Origin: an uncultured Oscillibacter sp. | GTDB taxonomy: Bacteria; Bacillota; Clostridia; Oscillospirales; Oscillospiraceae | Assembly (NCBI GenBank): GCA_948435975.1 | Contig: CAOJHG010000160.1 | Span: 1 to 5,742 of the forward strand | Direction of reading: 5' to 3' | Length of the DNA stretch: 5,742 nt | Part shown: positions 1 to 5,687 of the stretch, one piece after another | Numbering within the stretch: the stretch's first letter is position 1 | Layout of the letters: the number at the start of each line of letters is the position of its first letter | Position numbers and translations under genes: made by a program | The notes under the pieces: generated by a model | The model's database searches: none | The model's input: the letters and a program-made list of their open reading frames with translations, nothing else | What the model was told of the DNA's origin: nothing

Positions 1-96
1 AGACGGCAGGACCCGGGCAATGAAAAAAGTGATGGTGACGACGCCCAGCAGGACCAGAATACTGCTGAGAATCCGCTTGACAATATACTTCAACAT
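1..96 (-). CDS. Peptide ABC transporter permease (DppB/OppB type), N-terminal fragment
   Basis: This is the first 32 codons of an inner-membrane permease of the binding-protein-dependent transport family; the gene runs off the left edge. The translation begins MLKYIVKRILSSILVLLGVV and continues into a hydrophobic stretch ending FIARVLPS. A short basic start (K3, K7, R8), one long hydrophobic helix and a conserved R-hydrophobic-P near residue 30 are the usual opening of DppB/OppB/GsiC proteins. The ATG at 96-94 is preceded by GAGGTG (110-105) with an 8-base gap. It lies 85 bases downstream of the substrate-binding protein gene on the same strand, the normal order in dpp/opp operons, so the two are very probably co-transcribed and the second permease and ATPase genes should follow outside the window. 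Family assignment is fairly safe; substrate (peptide or nickel) cannot be read from this fragment. Confidence 0.85.
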   Translation of the reverse strand, partial: MLKYIVKRILSSILVLLGVVTITFFIARVLPS

Positions 97-140
97 GGGG
101 CGGGCACCTCATTTCGGTCGTTTCTCTGGAAATACCAGCA

Positions 141-167
141 GGCGCCCCCAAAAAGCTCGGGAGCGCC
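141..167 (-). other. Intercistronic hairpin after the binding-protein gene
   Basis: Arms 141-149 and 159-167 pair over 9 bases on the minus-strand transcript (one G-U pair) around a 9-base loop. It starts 14 bases after the stop codon of the binding-protein gene and ends 44 bases before the permease start. No U-tract follows it, so it does not look like a full terminator. In ABC operons such hairpins often protect the 3' end of the binding-protein mRNA or weaken read-through, giving an excess of binding protein over permease; that role is inferred here. Confidence 0.6.
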
Positions 168-181
168 GTATGGCAGGGGTC

Positions 182-1783
182 TCACTTTGCGGTGATGTTG
201 TAATACTGGATGGCGTTGGAGTAGGAGGGGTTCTCGGCTACGCCCTGGATGGTGTTGCTGATAACGAAGGTGTGCATCTGATCGTAGAGGTTCAGGAGGT
301 AGGCGTTATCCGCTACAATCTTCTGGGCTTCCACATAGTTGGCCTCCGCAGCCTTGCGGTCAGTGACAGTCTGCGCAACGGCCTCGTCAATGATGGCGTC
401 CAGCTCCGGGTCACTCAGGTAGGAGAGGTTGTACACGATTTGATCCTCACTGTGCAGCAGGGACTGGAACCAGCTCACGGGGTCCGCATAGTCCGGCCAC
501 CAGATGAAGATAAACATATCCTGCCGTTCTGTGGGGGAGGTGTTCTGCGCCTGGGCCCACTGCTGGTCCCACTCCATGCTGCGGAGCTCCAGCTCGATGC
601 CAAGCTGCTTCAGATTCACCTGAAAGAGCTGGAGGGCGCTGGCATACTCGTCGTACCCGTTCATATAGGTGACAGTGAGCTTCAGGCCGTTGGTATCCAC
701 GCCGGACTGCTCCAGGTACTCCTTGGCCTTGTCCATATCGCAGGTGTACTGGAGGAGGCTTTCATCATGCCCCCACAGGCCCCGGGGGACCATGCCCACA
801 GACTGCCTGGCGTTGCCGTTCATGATCTCATTTACAGTCTCCTCATAGGGGAAGGCGTAGGCCAGGGCCCGGCGGAAATCGGCATTATCACAGGGAGAAG
901 TGGCGGTGTTGAGGAACATGATGATGTTGTTGAAGGTCTCAGACTCGTAGGTATAGACCTTGTCTGTCTGTTCCCTGAGCGCGTCCAGGTCTGTGGCGGA
1001 AAATTCGCTGGATAACTGACACTCGCCGGTTTCCATCATCTGGCGGCGGGCGCTGGACTCCGCTACCTGGCGGATCATAACGTTCTGATACTGGTTTTCG
1101 TTCCAGCCGCCGCGATAGCCCTCATAGGCTTTCAGAACCACGGTATCACCGGTAGCCTGGGTAATCATATAAGGACCGGTGCCGCCGTCATGGCCCTCGT
1201 TGAACCATTCGGTAGTCTGCTCAGCCACGCTGTCGGACATGATATAAGCCGCGTAACCGGCGGAAACCACCAGGTCCATGGCGCAGGGATAGCCGCAGGT
1301 GATGGTAACTTCATAATCTCCGGTAGCCTCCACCTTGCCGCCGTTGGACTCCAGCACGGCATCCCAGATATACGCGCCGCCTTGACCCAGGTCCATAGCC
1401 CGCTGGAAGGAGCGCACCACCTGGGCGGCAGTCATGGCAGTGCCGTCATGGAAGGTGACGTCGTCCCGAAGCTGGAAGGTCCAAACCGTGCCGTCGTCAT
1501 TCTTCGTCCAGCTTGTGGCCAGCAGGGGGTCCAGGTCGCCGGTATCGGGGTTGTAGCGTGTCAGGGTCTCATAGACGTTTTGCAGGACCATGATACCATT
1601 GGAATATTCGGTGCTGGGGTCCAGGGTGACATAGGGGATGGAATGGTATGTGTGGTAAAGCACCTTTGTATCCCCCGTTCCGCCGGAAGAAGAGGAAGGT
1701 TCCCCATCTCCTCCGCCGCAGGCAACGAGGCCCAGGACCAGGACCCCCGCCAGGATCAAGCTCAGAAACCGCTTCATTTTCAT
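182..1783 (-). CDS. Peptide ABC transporter substrate-binding lipoprotein (SBP family 5)
   Basis: This 533-residue extracytoplasmic receptor captures its ligand, probably short peptides, and hands it to the membrane permease. Residues 1-22 are a lipoprotein signal: K2, K4, R5, a hydrophobic core, then lipobox L19-V20-A21-C22, so Cys22 should be lipidated. A Gly/Ser-rich linker (23-38) follows. The mature part has family-5 (OppA/DppA/NikA) hallmarks: a YETLTRYNPDTGDLDPLLA block (71-89), the signature segment around W101 to D131 with FHDGTAMTA, GTGPY near 201-205, and a WWPDYADP block (428-435). In OppA/DppA an Asp in the equivalent block holds the peptide alpha-amino group; D431 is the likely counterpart, favouring peptide over nickel. 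Length is normal. The chosen ATG has GAGGAG (1794-1789) five bases upstream; the next Met, two codons later, is less well spaced. The permease gene follows 85 bases downstream. The exact ligand is unknown. Confidence 0.93.
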   Translation of the reverse strand: MKMKRFLSLILAGVLVLGLVACGGGDGEPSSSSGGTGDTKVLYHTYHSIPYVTLDPSTEYSNGIMVLQNVYETLTRYNPDTGDLDPLLATSWTKNDDGTVWTFQLRDDVTFHDGTAMTAAQVVRSFQRAMDLGQGGAYIWDAVLESNGGKVEATGDYEVTITCGYPCAMDLVVSAGYAAYIMSDSVAEQTTEWFNEGHDGGTGPYMITQATGDTVVLKAYEGYRGGWNENQYQNVMIRQVAESSARRQMMETGECQLSSEFSATDLDALREQTDKVYTYESETFNNIIMFLNTATSPCDNADFRRALAYAFPYEETVNEIMNGNARQSVGMVPRGLWGHDESLLQYTCDMDKAKEYLEQSGVDTNGLKLTVTYMNGYDEYASALQLFQVNLKQLGIELELRSMEWDQQWAQAQNTSPTERQDMFIFIWWPDYADPVSWFQSLLHSEDQIVYNLSYLSDPELDAIIDEAVAQTVTDRKAAEANYVEAQKIVADNAYLLNLYDQMHTFVISNTIQGVAENPSYSNAIQYYNITAK

Positions 1784-1808
1784 ACTCTCTCCTCAACTTC
1801 TCAAAATC

Positions 1809-1832
1809 GTTTATCACTTTACCAGGATAAAC
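1809..1832. promoter_or_regulatory. Inverted repeat in the binding-protein gene leader
   Basis: Perfect 7-base arms GTTTATC (1809-1815) and GATAAAC (1826-1832) flank a 10-base spacer. The repeat lies 25-49 bases upstream of the binding-protein ATG, downstream of both candidate promoters, so it would be in the 5' leader of the mRNA. It could be a repressor operator or a leader hairpin. I do not recognise the regulator. Confidence 0.45.
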
Positions 1833-1841
1833 AGCGTATTT

Positions 1842-1870
1842 ACTATATACTTTCTCACATAATTATGCAA
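1842..1870 (-). promoter_or_regulatory. Candidate promoter P2 of the peptide transporter operon
   Basis: On the minus strand, TATAGT (1847-1842, five of six matches to the -10 consensus) sits 17 bases from TTGCAT (1870-1865, a weak -35). Transcription would start near 1835, about 50 bases upstream of the ATG. It overlaps P1, whose -10 shares bases with this -35, so probably only one of the two is the main start. Confidence 0.4.
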
Positions 1871-1891
1871 GACAGCTTTGGATTTTTTCAA
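1862..1891 (-). promoter_or_regulatory. Candidate promoter P1 of the peptide transporter operon
   Basis: On the minus strand, TTGAAA (1891-1886) and CATAAT (1867-1862, five of six matches) are separated by 18 bases. The leader would be about 70 bases long. The site lies in an AT-rich patch that stands out from the GC-rich surroundings and directly follows the terminator at 1942-1984, as expected for an independent operon start. Confidence 0.5.
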
Positions 1892-1910
1892 TATTCTTAC
1901 ATAAAAATCC
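1880..1910. promoter_or_regulatory. Inverted repeat over the P1 -35 region
   Basis: Perfect 8-base arms GGATTTTT (1880-1887) and AAAAATCC (1903-1910) flank a 15-base AT-rich spacer. The left arm overlaps the -35 hexamer of P1 (1886-1891), a position where a bound regulator would block or assist polymerase. The arms contain a five-base A/T run, so chance is a real alternative. Confidence 0.35.
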
Positions 1911-1941
1911 AGATGTGCCCCTGTATTCTGTGAAAAATGAC

Positions 1942-1984
1942 GAAGAAAACCGCCGCCGGAAGGCCATGCACTCCCCGGCGGCGG
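1942..1984 (-). terminator. Rho-independent terminator, minus strand
   Basis: A perfect 10-base GC stem (CCGCCGCCGG at 1950-1959 with CCGGCGGCGG at 1975-1984) closes a 15-base loop and is followed on the minus strand by TTTTCTTC (1949-1942). It ends minus-strand transcription about 270 bases past the stop of the FapA-family gene, and lies about 50 bases before the -35 of the transporter promoter, so it insulates the two units. On the plus strand the stem is followed by AAAATC, so it is not bidirectional. Confidence 0.85.
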
Positions 1985-1990
1985 AAAATC

Positions 1991-2121
1991 CCCGATGGAC
2001 TGTGAAGGTTCTGCAAATTTTGCCGTATGCGCCAGCGCTTCGCACATCCTCGAACGTCCAGCGCATCTCTTAAACTCCGGCACATAGCGGCTGTGATAAA
2101 ACCTGGGTACGCTGAACCGGG
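1991..2121 (-). other. Foldable non-coding stretch before the terminator (possible small RNA or structured 3' UTR)
   Basis: The gap between the FapA-family stop (2258) and the transporter promoter has no ORF with good start signals or a recognisable product. On the minus strand, 2091-2079 pairs with 2033-2022 over 12 bases with one bulged C and one G-U pair. Within the loop, GCGC (2064-2061 with 2038-2035) and TTCG/CGAA (2054-2051 with 2042-2039) can stack. Outside it, AGGTT (2104-2100) pairs with AACCT (2010-2006), and CCCG (2121-2118) with CGGG (1994-1991). The result is one long interrupted hairpin ending just before the terminator stem. A weak promoter, TGGAAA (2162-2157), 16 bases, TAAAAT (2140-2135), could give an RNA of about 187 bases. 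I recognise no known RNA family from sequence; this is hand folding only. The rest of the gap (2122-2257) shows only a small GGACC/GGTCC hairpin at 2225-2241. Confidence 0.25.
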
Positions 2122-2257
2122 TGGATATTTTCGCATTTTAATACAGGGCGGCGATTTTTCCATACAGGATGCCGTGTCTGCACACAGGGTCAGGCTGGTA
2201 AGCGCACCCTTTTTAAGGCGATATGGACCGTCCGCAGGTCCTCTTTTGAAAGCGTCT

Positions 2258-3985
2258 CTATATCAGCCGGATTTCCCCGTCCACCAGCGAGGCGCAGCAG
2301 GGAGCGATGACATTCTCAAAGCGGTAGACCACATCCTCAATGGTCAGCTTGGTTCCAGGGTATACAGTGTCGCACTTCATCCGGCAAAGACTTGTGTCCG
2401 GAGGCACCGCCGTCCGAAGCTCCCGTTCCTTGCTGATGGCCTCCAGCTTGCTCCGGTTCTGCATCCGCTGTACCCGCAGCCGCGCCATTTGACCGGACTT
2501 GGCAGGACTCTCCGGCTGACGTTTGACACGTTCCTCGGACTCTGCCAGCTCCTTTGCCTCCTTGTTCAGCAGATTATAGTCAAAATCCTCGCAAGGCTGG
2601 CCTCCCAGAACGATTTTTGTCCGCTGGCCGCCCCGAGAACCGATAATGCCTGCGATGACCTCATGGGCGGCGTGAATCTCTCCGCCGATGATCTTGCTGT
2701 GTCCCGAACACACTGTCACGGTCCCGTCGCAGCACACGTCGCAGTTGATGATACATTCCGTTTCCAGATCCTGCTTGGCGTAAACGGAGCAGTTTTCCAG
2801 GAACTTGGCGAAGATGCTCCTCTGGGCACGGATCACAGCCTGGTTATCTCCCTGGACGCCTCTTGCCATGACCAGATCCCGTCCCGCCTCTATGGTGCTG
2901 GCTTCCACCACGCCGTCAATGGTGATGCTTCCCGTGGCCCGGACGGTGAACCCGCTGCACACATCGCCCCGGACGCACACATCTCCCAGGAAGTTGATGT
3001 TTCCTACAGAGAAGTCCACATTGCCTGGGATTTCCATCACCGGCTTCACCTGAAAGCTGCGCCCGATGAACTCCACATGTCCGGCAATGGAAGCGATCAG
3101 CGCCTCTCCGTCCTCCGAAATCTCCGTATTGCGTCCCTTGGGCACGGAGGCCGCGCTGCCCTTTTTCACAGTGATTTCCCGGTCCCGCACGGTCCGTCCC
3201 GGCGTTCCCTCTGTGGGCAGGTGAATCCGGCAAATCGGCGCGCCTTTCTCGACATTGTGGATGAAATTTAGGTTTTTGTAGTCTACCCGGTGGTTCTCAT
3301 CTTCTATCAGCTTGCGCTCCTCGCTGCGGGGATAGAGGTCCTCGATGCTGCCGTCCTTTCCGGGTACGGCCTCTTCTCCTCTGGCCACAGGGAACAGGCG
3401 GAAGTACCGTTCCGGGTCCTTGGGCAAGGTGTCCAGCAGAGTTTCGTCCACCCCGAAGGAAACCTTTTGCTGCCTCAGAGCCTGTTCCAGCAGCCCCCGG
3501 TCCAGCTCTTTTCCGCTGCCTACCGGCGGATAGGCCACAAGCCATGCGGTCAGGTCGTTTTTCGAGAGGAAAACTGTTGCCATAGCGTCCACATCAGGAA
3601 GAGGCGGCGGGCCTTCCTCGCCCTCCTCCGGTTTCTTCTTCCGGCTCTCGATCAGCTTCATACGGCCGTTGGCGGAGTGGAGAAGGGCCGTTTGCAGCCG
3701 CGCCGCCTCCGTCTTTGCTTCCTCCTCCGGAATAATGGGGTCCTGCGGCCCTTCCAGGAACAATTCCGGCCTTGGACTCCATCCGGCCTGCTCGTGATAG
3801 AGCGTCCACAGTTTGTAGACGGCGTGATCCTGAGGCAGTTCCAGCCTGTGCCGCTGGGGGGGCTTCTCCTTGACCTCGCTCTTTTTTGGCTGTGGTGGGG
3901 AGACCTGTGTTTCTGTCTCCGGCTCCTCTGCCGCCTTCAGCTTTCTTCTAAACAGTCTGGAGAAAAATGACTTATCGAATGCCAT
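2258..3985 (-). CDS. FapA/DUF342-family protein
   Basis: A complete 575-residue member of the FapA (DUF342) family, whose name comes from a Vibrio polar protein affecting flagellar assembly; its role in Clostridia is unknown. Residues 1-17 are basic and aromatic (F3, F7, F8, L11, F12 with K5, R10, R13-K15), followed by a charged, Pro-rich linker to about 50. The FapA N domain spans roughly 130-300, with the PGKDGSI loop (208-214) and the KGRNTEISEDGEALIAS block (283-299). Residues 316-450 are the Gly/Val-rich repeats of a right-handed beta-helix (GNVDFSVGNINFLGDV, IDGVVEASTIEAG, IFAKFLEN). A charged helical, probably coiled-coil stretch covers 470-525, and a small C-terminal domain ends with GEIRLI. 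There is no signal peptide or membrane helix, so it should be cytoplasmic or peripheral. The start has AAGGAGGG (4000-3993) seven bases upstream. It is Cys-rich (14 in all). No flagellar gene is in view. Confidence 0.9.
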   Translation of the reverse strand: MAFDKSFFSRLFRRKLKAAEEPETETQVSPPQPKKSEVKEKPPQRHRLELPQDHAVYKLWTLYHEQAGWSPRPELFLEGPQDPIIPEEEAKTEAARLQTALLHSANGRMKLIESRKKKPEEGEEGPPPLPDVDAMATVFLSKNDLTAWLVAYPPVGSGKELDRGLLEQALRQQKVSFGVDETLLDTLPKDPERYFRLFPVARGEEAVPGKDGSIEDLYPRSEERKLIEDENHRVDYKNLNFIHNVEKGAPICRIHLPTEGTPGRTVRDREITVKKGSAASVPKGRNTEISEDGEALIASIAGHVEFIGRSFQVKPVMEIPGNVDFSVGNINFLGDVCVRGDVCSGFTVRATGSITIDGVVEASTIEAGRDLVMARGVQGDNQAVIRAQRSIFAKFLENCSVYAKQDLETECIINCDVCCDGTVTVCSGHSKIIGGEIHAAHEVIAGIIGSRGGQRTKIVLGGQPCEDFDYNLLNKEAKELAESEERVKRQPESPAKSGQMARLRVQRMQNRSKLEAISKERELRTAVPPDTSLCRMKCDTVYPGTKLTIEDVVYRFENVIAPCCASLVDGEIRLI

Positions 3986-4038
3986 GCCGCGTCCCTCCTT
4001 TTAACACCGCGCTTTGTCAGCGGCAGTTTCTCACTCTT

Positions 4039-4067
4039 ATTCTACCAGACAATTCATAGGATAGCAA
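4039..4067 (-). promoter_or_regulatory. Promoter of the FapA-family gene
   Basis: On the minus strand, TTGCTA (4067-4062) and TAGAAT (4044-4039) are 17 bases apart, and TGG directly precedes the -10, making an extended -10 element. Transcription would start near 4032, leaving a leader of about 47 bases before the strong ribosome binding site and ATG at 3985. Confidence 0.6.
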
Positions 4068-4135
4068 ATAGATTTTTCCGCTGCTGCAAAAAGAGGCGGC
4101 ATTCAGGCGGGCCCAAAAGGGGATACTCCACTTCA

Positions 4136-4153
4136 TTGTGTGATATTACACAA
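4136..4153. promoter_or_regulatory. Rex-like palindromic operator candidate
   Basis: TTGTGTGATATTACACAA is an 18-base near-palindrome (perfect 6-base arms, two non-matching positions around a central ATAT). The known Rex operator has the same 18-base layout, TTGTGAA-N4-TTCACAA, and this site keeps the outer TTGTG and CACAA exactly. Rex represses fermentation and respiration genes when NADH is low. The site lies almost midway between the two divergent promoters, about 70 bases from each -35 box, which is far for simple repression. Its half-sites also resemble those of CRP/FNR-type regulators (TGTGA-N6-TCACA). The rest of 4068-4224 shows no gene. Confidence 0.4.
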
Positions 4154-4224
4154 ATTTGCATTACATTTTTGTATTATTTCCCCAATGCGTAAAATCCAGC
4201 GGGCTGTTTTCGGCAAATCTTTCC

Positions 4225-4253
4225 TTATCAAGCATTTGACGCCGTGGTATAAT
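4225..4253 (+). promoter_or_regulatory. Promoter of the M18 aminopeptidase gene
   Basis: TTATCA (4225-4230) and a perfect TATAAT (4248-4253) are 17 bases apart, with TGG (4245-4247) giving an extended -10. Transcription would begin near 4260 and leave a leader of about 50 bases. This is the best promoter in the window. The TTGACG at 4235-4240 is only seven bases from the -10 and so is not its -35. Confidence 0.75.
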
Positions 4254-4267
4254 CAGCCCTGCGGACC

Positions 4268-4285
4268 ATTTCGCGCCGCCGAAAT
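4268..4285. promoter_or_regulatory. Palindrome in the aminopeptidase leader
   Basis: Perfect 6-base arms ATTTCG (4268-4273) and CGAAAT (4280-4285) flank CGCCGC. The site starts about 8 bases after the predicted transcription start, so it could be a repressor operator just downstream of the start or a 5' mRNA hairpin that stabilises the transcript. I cannot name a regulator. Confidence 0.4.
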
Positions 4286-4297
4286 TCATCAATCAAA

Positions 4298-4303
4298 AGA
4301 GGA
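4298..4303 (+). promoter_or_regulatory. Ribosome binding site that decides the aminopeptidase start
   Basis: AGAGGA at 4298-4303 is the only Shine-Dalgarno-like sequence near the start. It is 8 bases from the ATG at 4312 but directly abuts or overlaps the earlier in-frame ATG at 4303, which a ribosome bound here could not use. The start is therefore placed at 4312, three codons into the longest reading frame. Confidence 0.7.
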
Positions 4304-4311
4304 TGTCCATC

Positions 4312-5634
4312 ATGTATCAGAAAACCGCAGAGGAAACCCTGGCGTTCATCCAGAAGAACCCCACCGCATTCCACACCGCCGCTTCTGTTCAAGAGGCCTT
4401 GAGGGAAAAGGGGTATCAGGAGCTTTTGGAGAGCGCCCCCTGGAAACTGGAACCGGGGAAAAACTACTATGTCTGCCGCGGCGGGTCCAGTGTCCTGGCG
4501 TTTCAGCTTGGGACGGACCTGGAACAGTACAGCTTCAACATCGCCGCCTCTCACACAGACTCTCCTGCCTTCAAGCTGAAGGAACACGCCGCCCACAAAG
4601 CCGGAGGCCGGTGTACAGCGCTCAACGTGGAAGGCTATGGCGGCATGATCTGCGCCGCCTGGCTGGACCGTCCTCTCTCCATTGCTGGGCGGGTCATGGT
4701 AGAGGAGGGGGAAGCCGTCACGTCCAGGCTGGTGGACCTCGACCGGGACCTCGTTCTGATTCCCAGCGTCGCCATCCACATGAACCGGACCGCCAACGAC
4801 GGATACGCCTTTAACAAGCAGGTAGATATGCTTCCCCTGTTCGCGGGGGAGGACGGCGGGGACATCACGGCTCTTCTGGCGGAAGCGCTGGACATCCCGG
4901 AAAGCCGGATTTTGGGAAGCGATCTCTATTTGTATAACCGGGACCGTCCCTCGATTTGGGGCCGCAGCGGGGAATTTCTGTCCTCCGCCCGCCTGGATGA
5001 CCAGCAGTGTGTATATGCTTCTCTTCGGGGCTTTTTAGGCGCGTCTAACCAGCGGTCGGTCAACGTGCTGGCCTGCTTTGACAGCGAAGAGGTAGGGTCC
5101 GGCACCAGGCAGGGAGCGGCGTCCACGTTCCTGCAAGACGTTCTCCGGCGAATCAACCTGGCGCTGGGGAAGGGGGAAGAGGACTATCTGCGGGCCCTGG
5201 CGTCCAGCTTCATGCTCAGCGCGGACAACGCCCATGCCGTTCACCCCAACCATCCGGAGTACGCCGACGCCGAGAACCAGGTTTATCTGAATGCCGGCAT
5301 AGCGGTCAAGTCCCACGCGGGGCAGAAGTACGCCACCGACGGCATAAGCGCGGCCATCGTCCGGGCGCTGGCGAAACGGGGAGAGGTTCCCCTCCAGTTC
5401 TTTTCCAACCGTTCGGATATGGCTGGCGGGAGCACCCTGGGGAACATCGCCATGACCCATGTGCCTGTGAAGTGCGCGGATATCGGCCTGCCTCAGCTTG
5501 CAATGCACTCCTGTTATGAGACGGCGGGGGTAAAAGATACATGGTACCTGATCCGCCTGATGGAAACGTTCTACAGGAGCCGCTTCGAGGAAACCGGAGC
5601 TGGGGGCCTTCGCATCACTGGCGCCAGCGTCTGA
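4312..5634 (+). CDS. apeB: M18-family aspartyl-type aminopeptidase
   Basis: This 440-residue cytoplasmic metallopeptidase removes N-terminal residues, typically acidic ones, from peptides and uses two metal ions, usually zinc. All M18 active-site blocks are present: ASHTDSP with metal ligand H81, ARLDD with the bridging Asp (D229 by alignment from memory), DSEEVGS with catalytic E259 and ligand E260, SADNAHAVHPNHPE with ligand D305, and AMHSCYE with ligand H399. The M18 block SDMAGGSTLGNI (368-379) is also intact. Length fits the family (about 430-480), and there is no signal peptide. It is a single-gene unit, with its own extended -10 promoter upstream and a terminator 10 bases after the stop, divergent from the FapA-family gene. 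The peptide importer nearby could supply its substrates, but that is only proximity. An assignment to another metallopeptidase family is unlikely given the complete motif set. Confidence 0.96.
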   Translation: MYQKTAEETLAFIQKNPTAFHTAASVQEALREKGYQELLESAPWKLEPGKNYYVCRGGSSVLAFQLGTDLEQYSFNIAASHTDSPAFKLKEHAAHKAGGRCTALNVEGYGGMICAAWLDRPLSIAGRVMVEEGEAVTSRLVDLDRDLVLIPSVAIHMNRTANDGYAFNKQVDMLPLFAGEDGGDITALLAEALDIPESRILGSDLYLYNRDRPSIWGRSGEFLSSARLDDQQCVYASLRGFLGASNQRSVNVLACFDSEEVGSGTRQGAASTFLQDVLRRINLALGKGEEDYLRALASSFMLSADNAHAVHPNHPEYADAENQVYLNAGIAVKSHAGQKYATDGISAAIVRALAKRGEVPLQFFSNRSDMAGGSTLGNIAMTHVPVKCADIGLPQLAMHSCYETAGVKDTWYLIRLMETFYRSRFEETGAGGLRITGASV

Positions 5635-5644
5635 TACGGAACCG

Positions 5645-5687
5645 AAAGAGAAGGACTTGCGGGCAAAGAGCGCGGTCCTTCTTTTTT
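5645..5687 (+). terminator. Rho-independent terminator of the aminopeptidase gene
   Basis: AGAAGGAC (5649-5656) pairs perfectly with GTCCTTCT (5675-5682), and the stem extends outward by A-U pairs and one G-U pair to 5645/5686. A short inner GCG/CGC pair can also form. The run of six T at 5682-5687 completes it. It begins 10 bases after the stop codon. On the minus strand the trailing sequence is only moderately U-rich, so it may work weakly for a convergent gene beyond the right edge. The remaining 5688-5742 holds only a small CCTTT/AAAGG repeat and no callable gene. Confidence 0.88.

Noticed and set aside
20..1015. A 331-codon open frame on the plus strand opposite the binding-protein and permease genes
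   Set aside because: It lies antisense to two well-supported genes, crosses their intergenic gap, and its sequence matches no family I know.
1814..2163. Three overlapping minus-strand frames of 67-89 codons in the non-coding gap
   Set aside because: They run through the strong terminator and the transporter promoter and resemble no known small protein.
2225..2241. Small GGACC/GGTCC hairpin just after the FapA-family stop as its terminator
   Set aside because: Only five pairs and no U-tract on the minus strand; the strong terminator at 1942-1984 is the better end point.
2027..3271. A 414-codon open frame on the plus strand opposite the FapA-family gene
   Set aside because: The opposite strand encodes a clear, full-length family member; this frame has no recognisable domain or good ribosome binding site and reflects antisense openness in GC-rich coding DNA.
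4235..4253. TTGACG and TATAAT read as one promoter
   Set aside because: The two boxes are only seven bases apart, far too close for sigma-A type recognition; TTATCA at 4225-4230 gives the correct 17-base spacing.
4303..4311. Earlier in-frame ATG for the aminopeptidase
   Set aside because: The Shine-Dalgarno-like AGAGGA directly abuts or overlaps this ATG, leaving no spacing, whereas the ATG at 4312 is 8 bases away.
4140..4814. A 224-codon plus-strand frame starting in the divergent intergenic region
   Set aside because: It runs out of frame into the aminopeptidase gene, starts inside the palindromic operator candidate, and has no Shine-Dalgarno sequence upstream.
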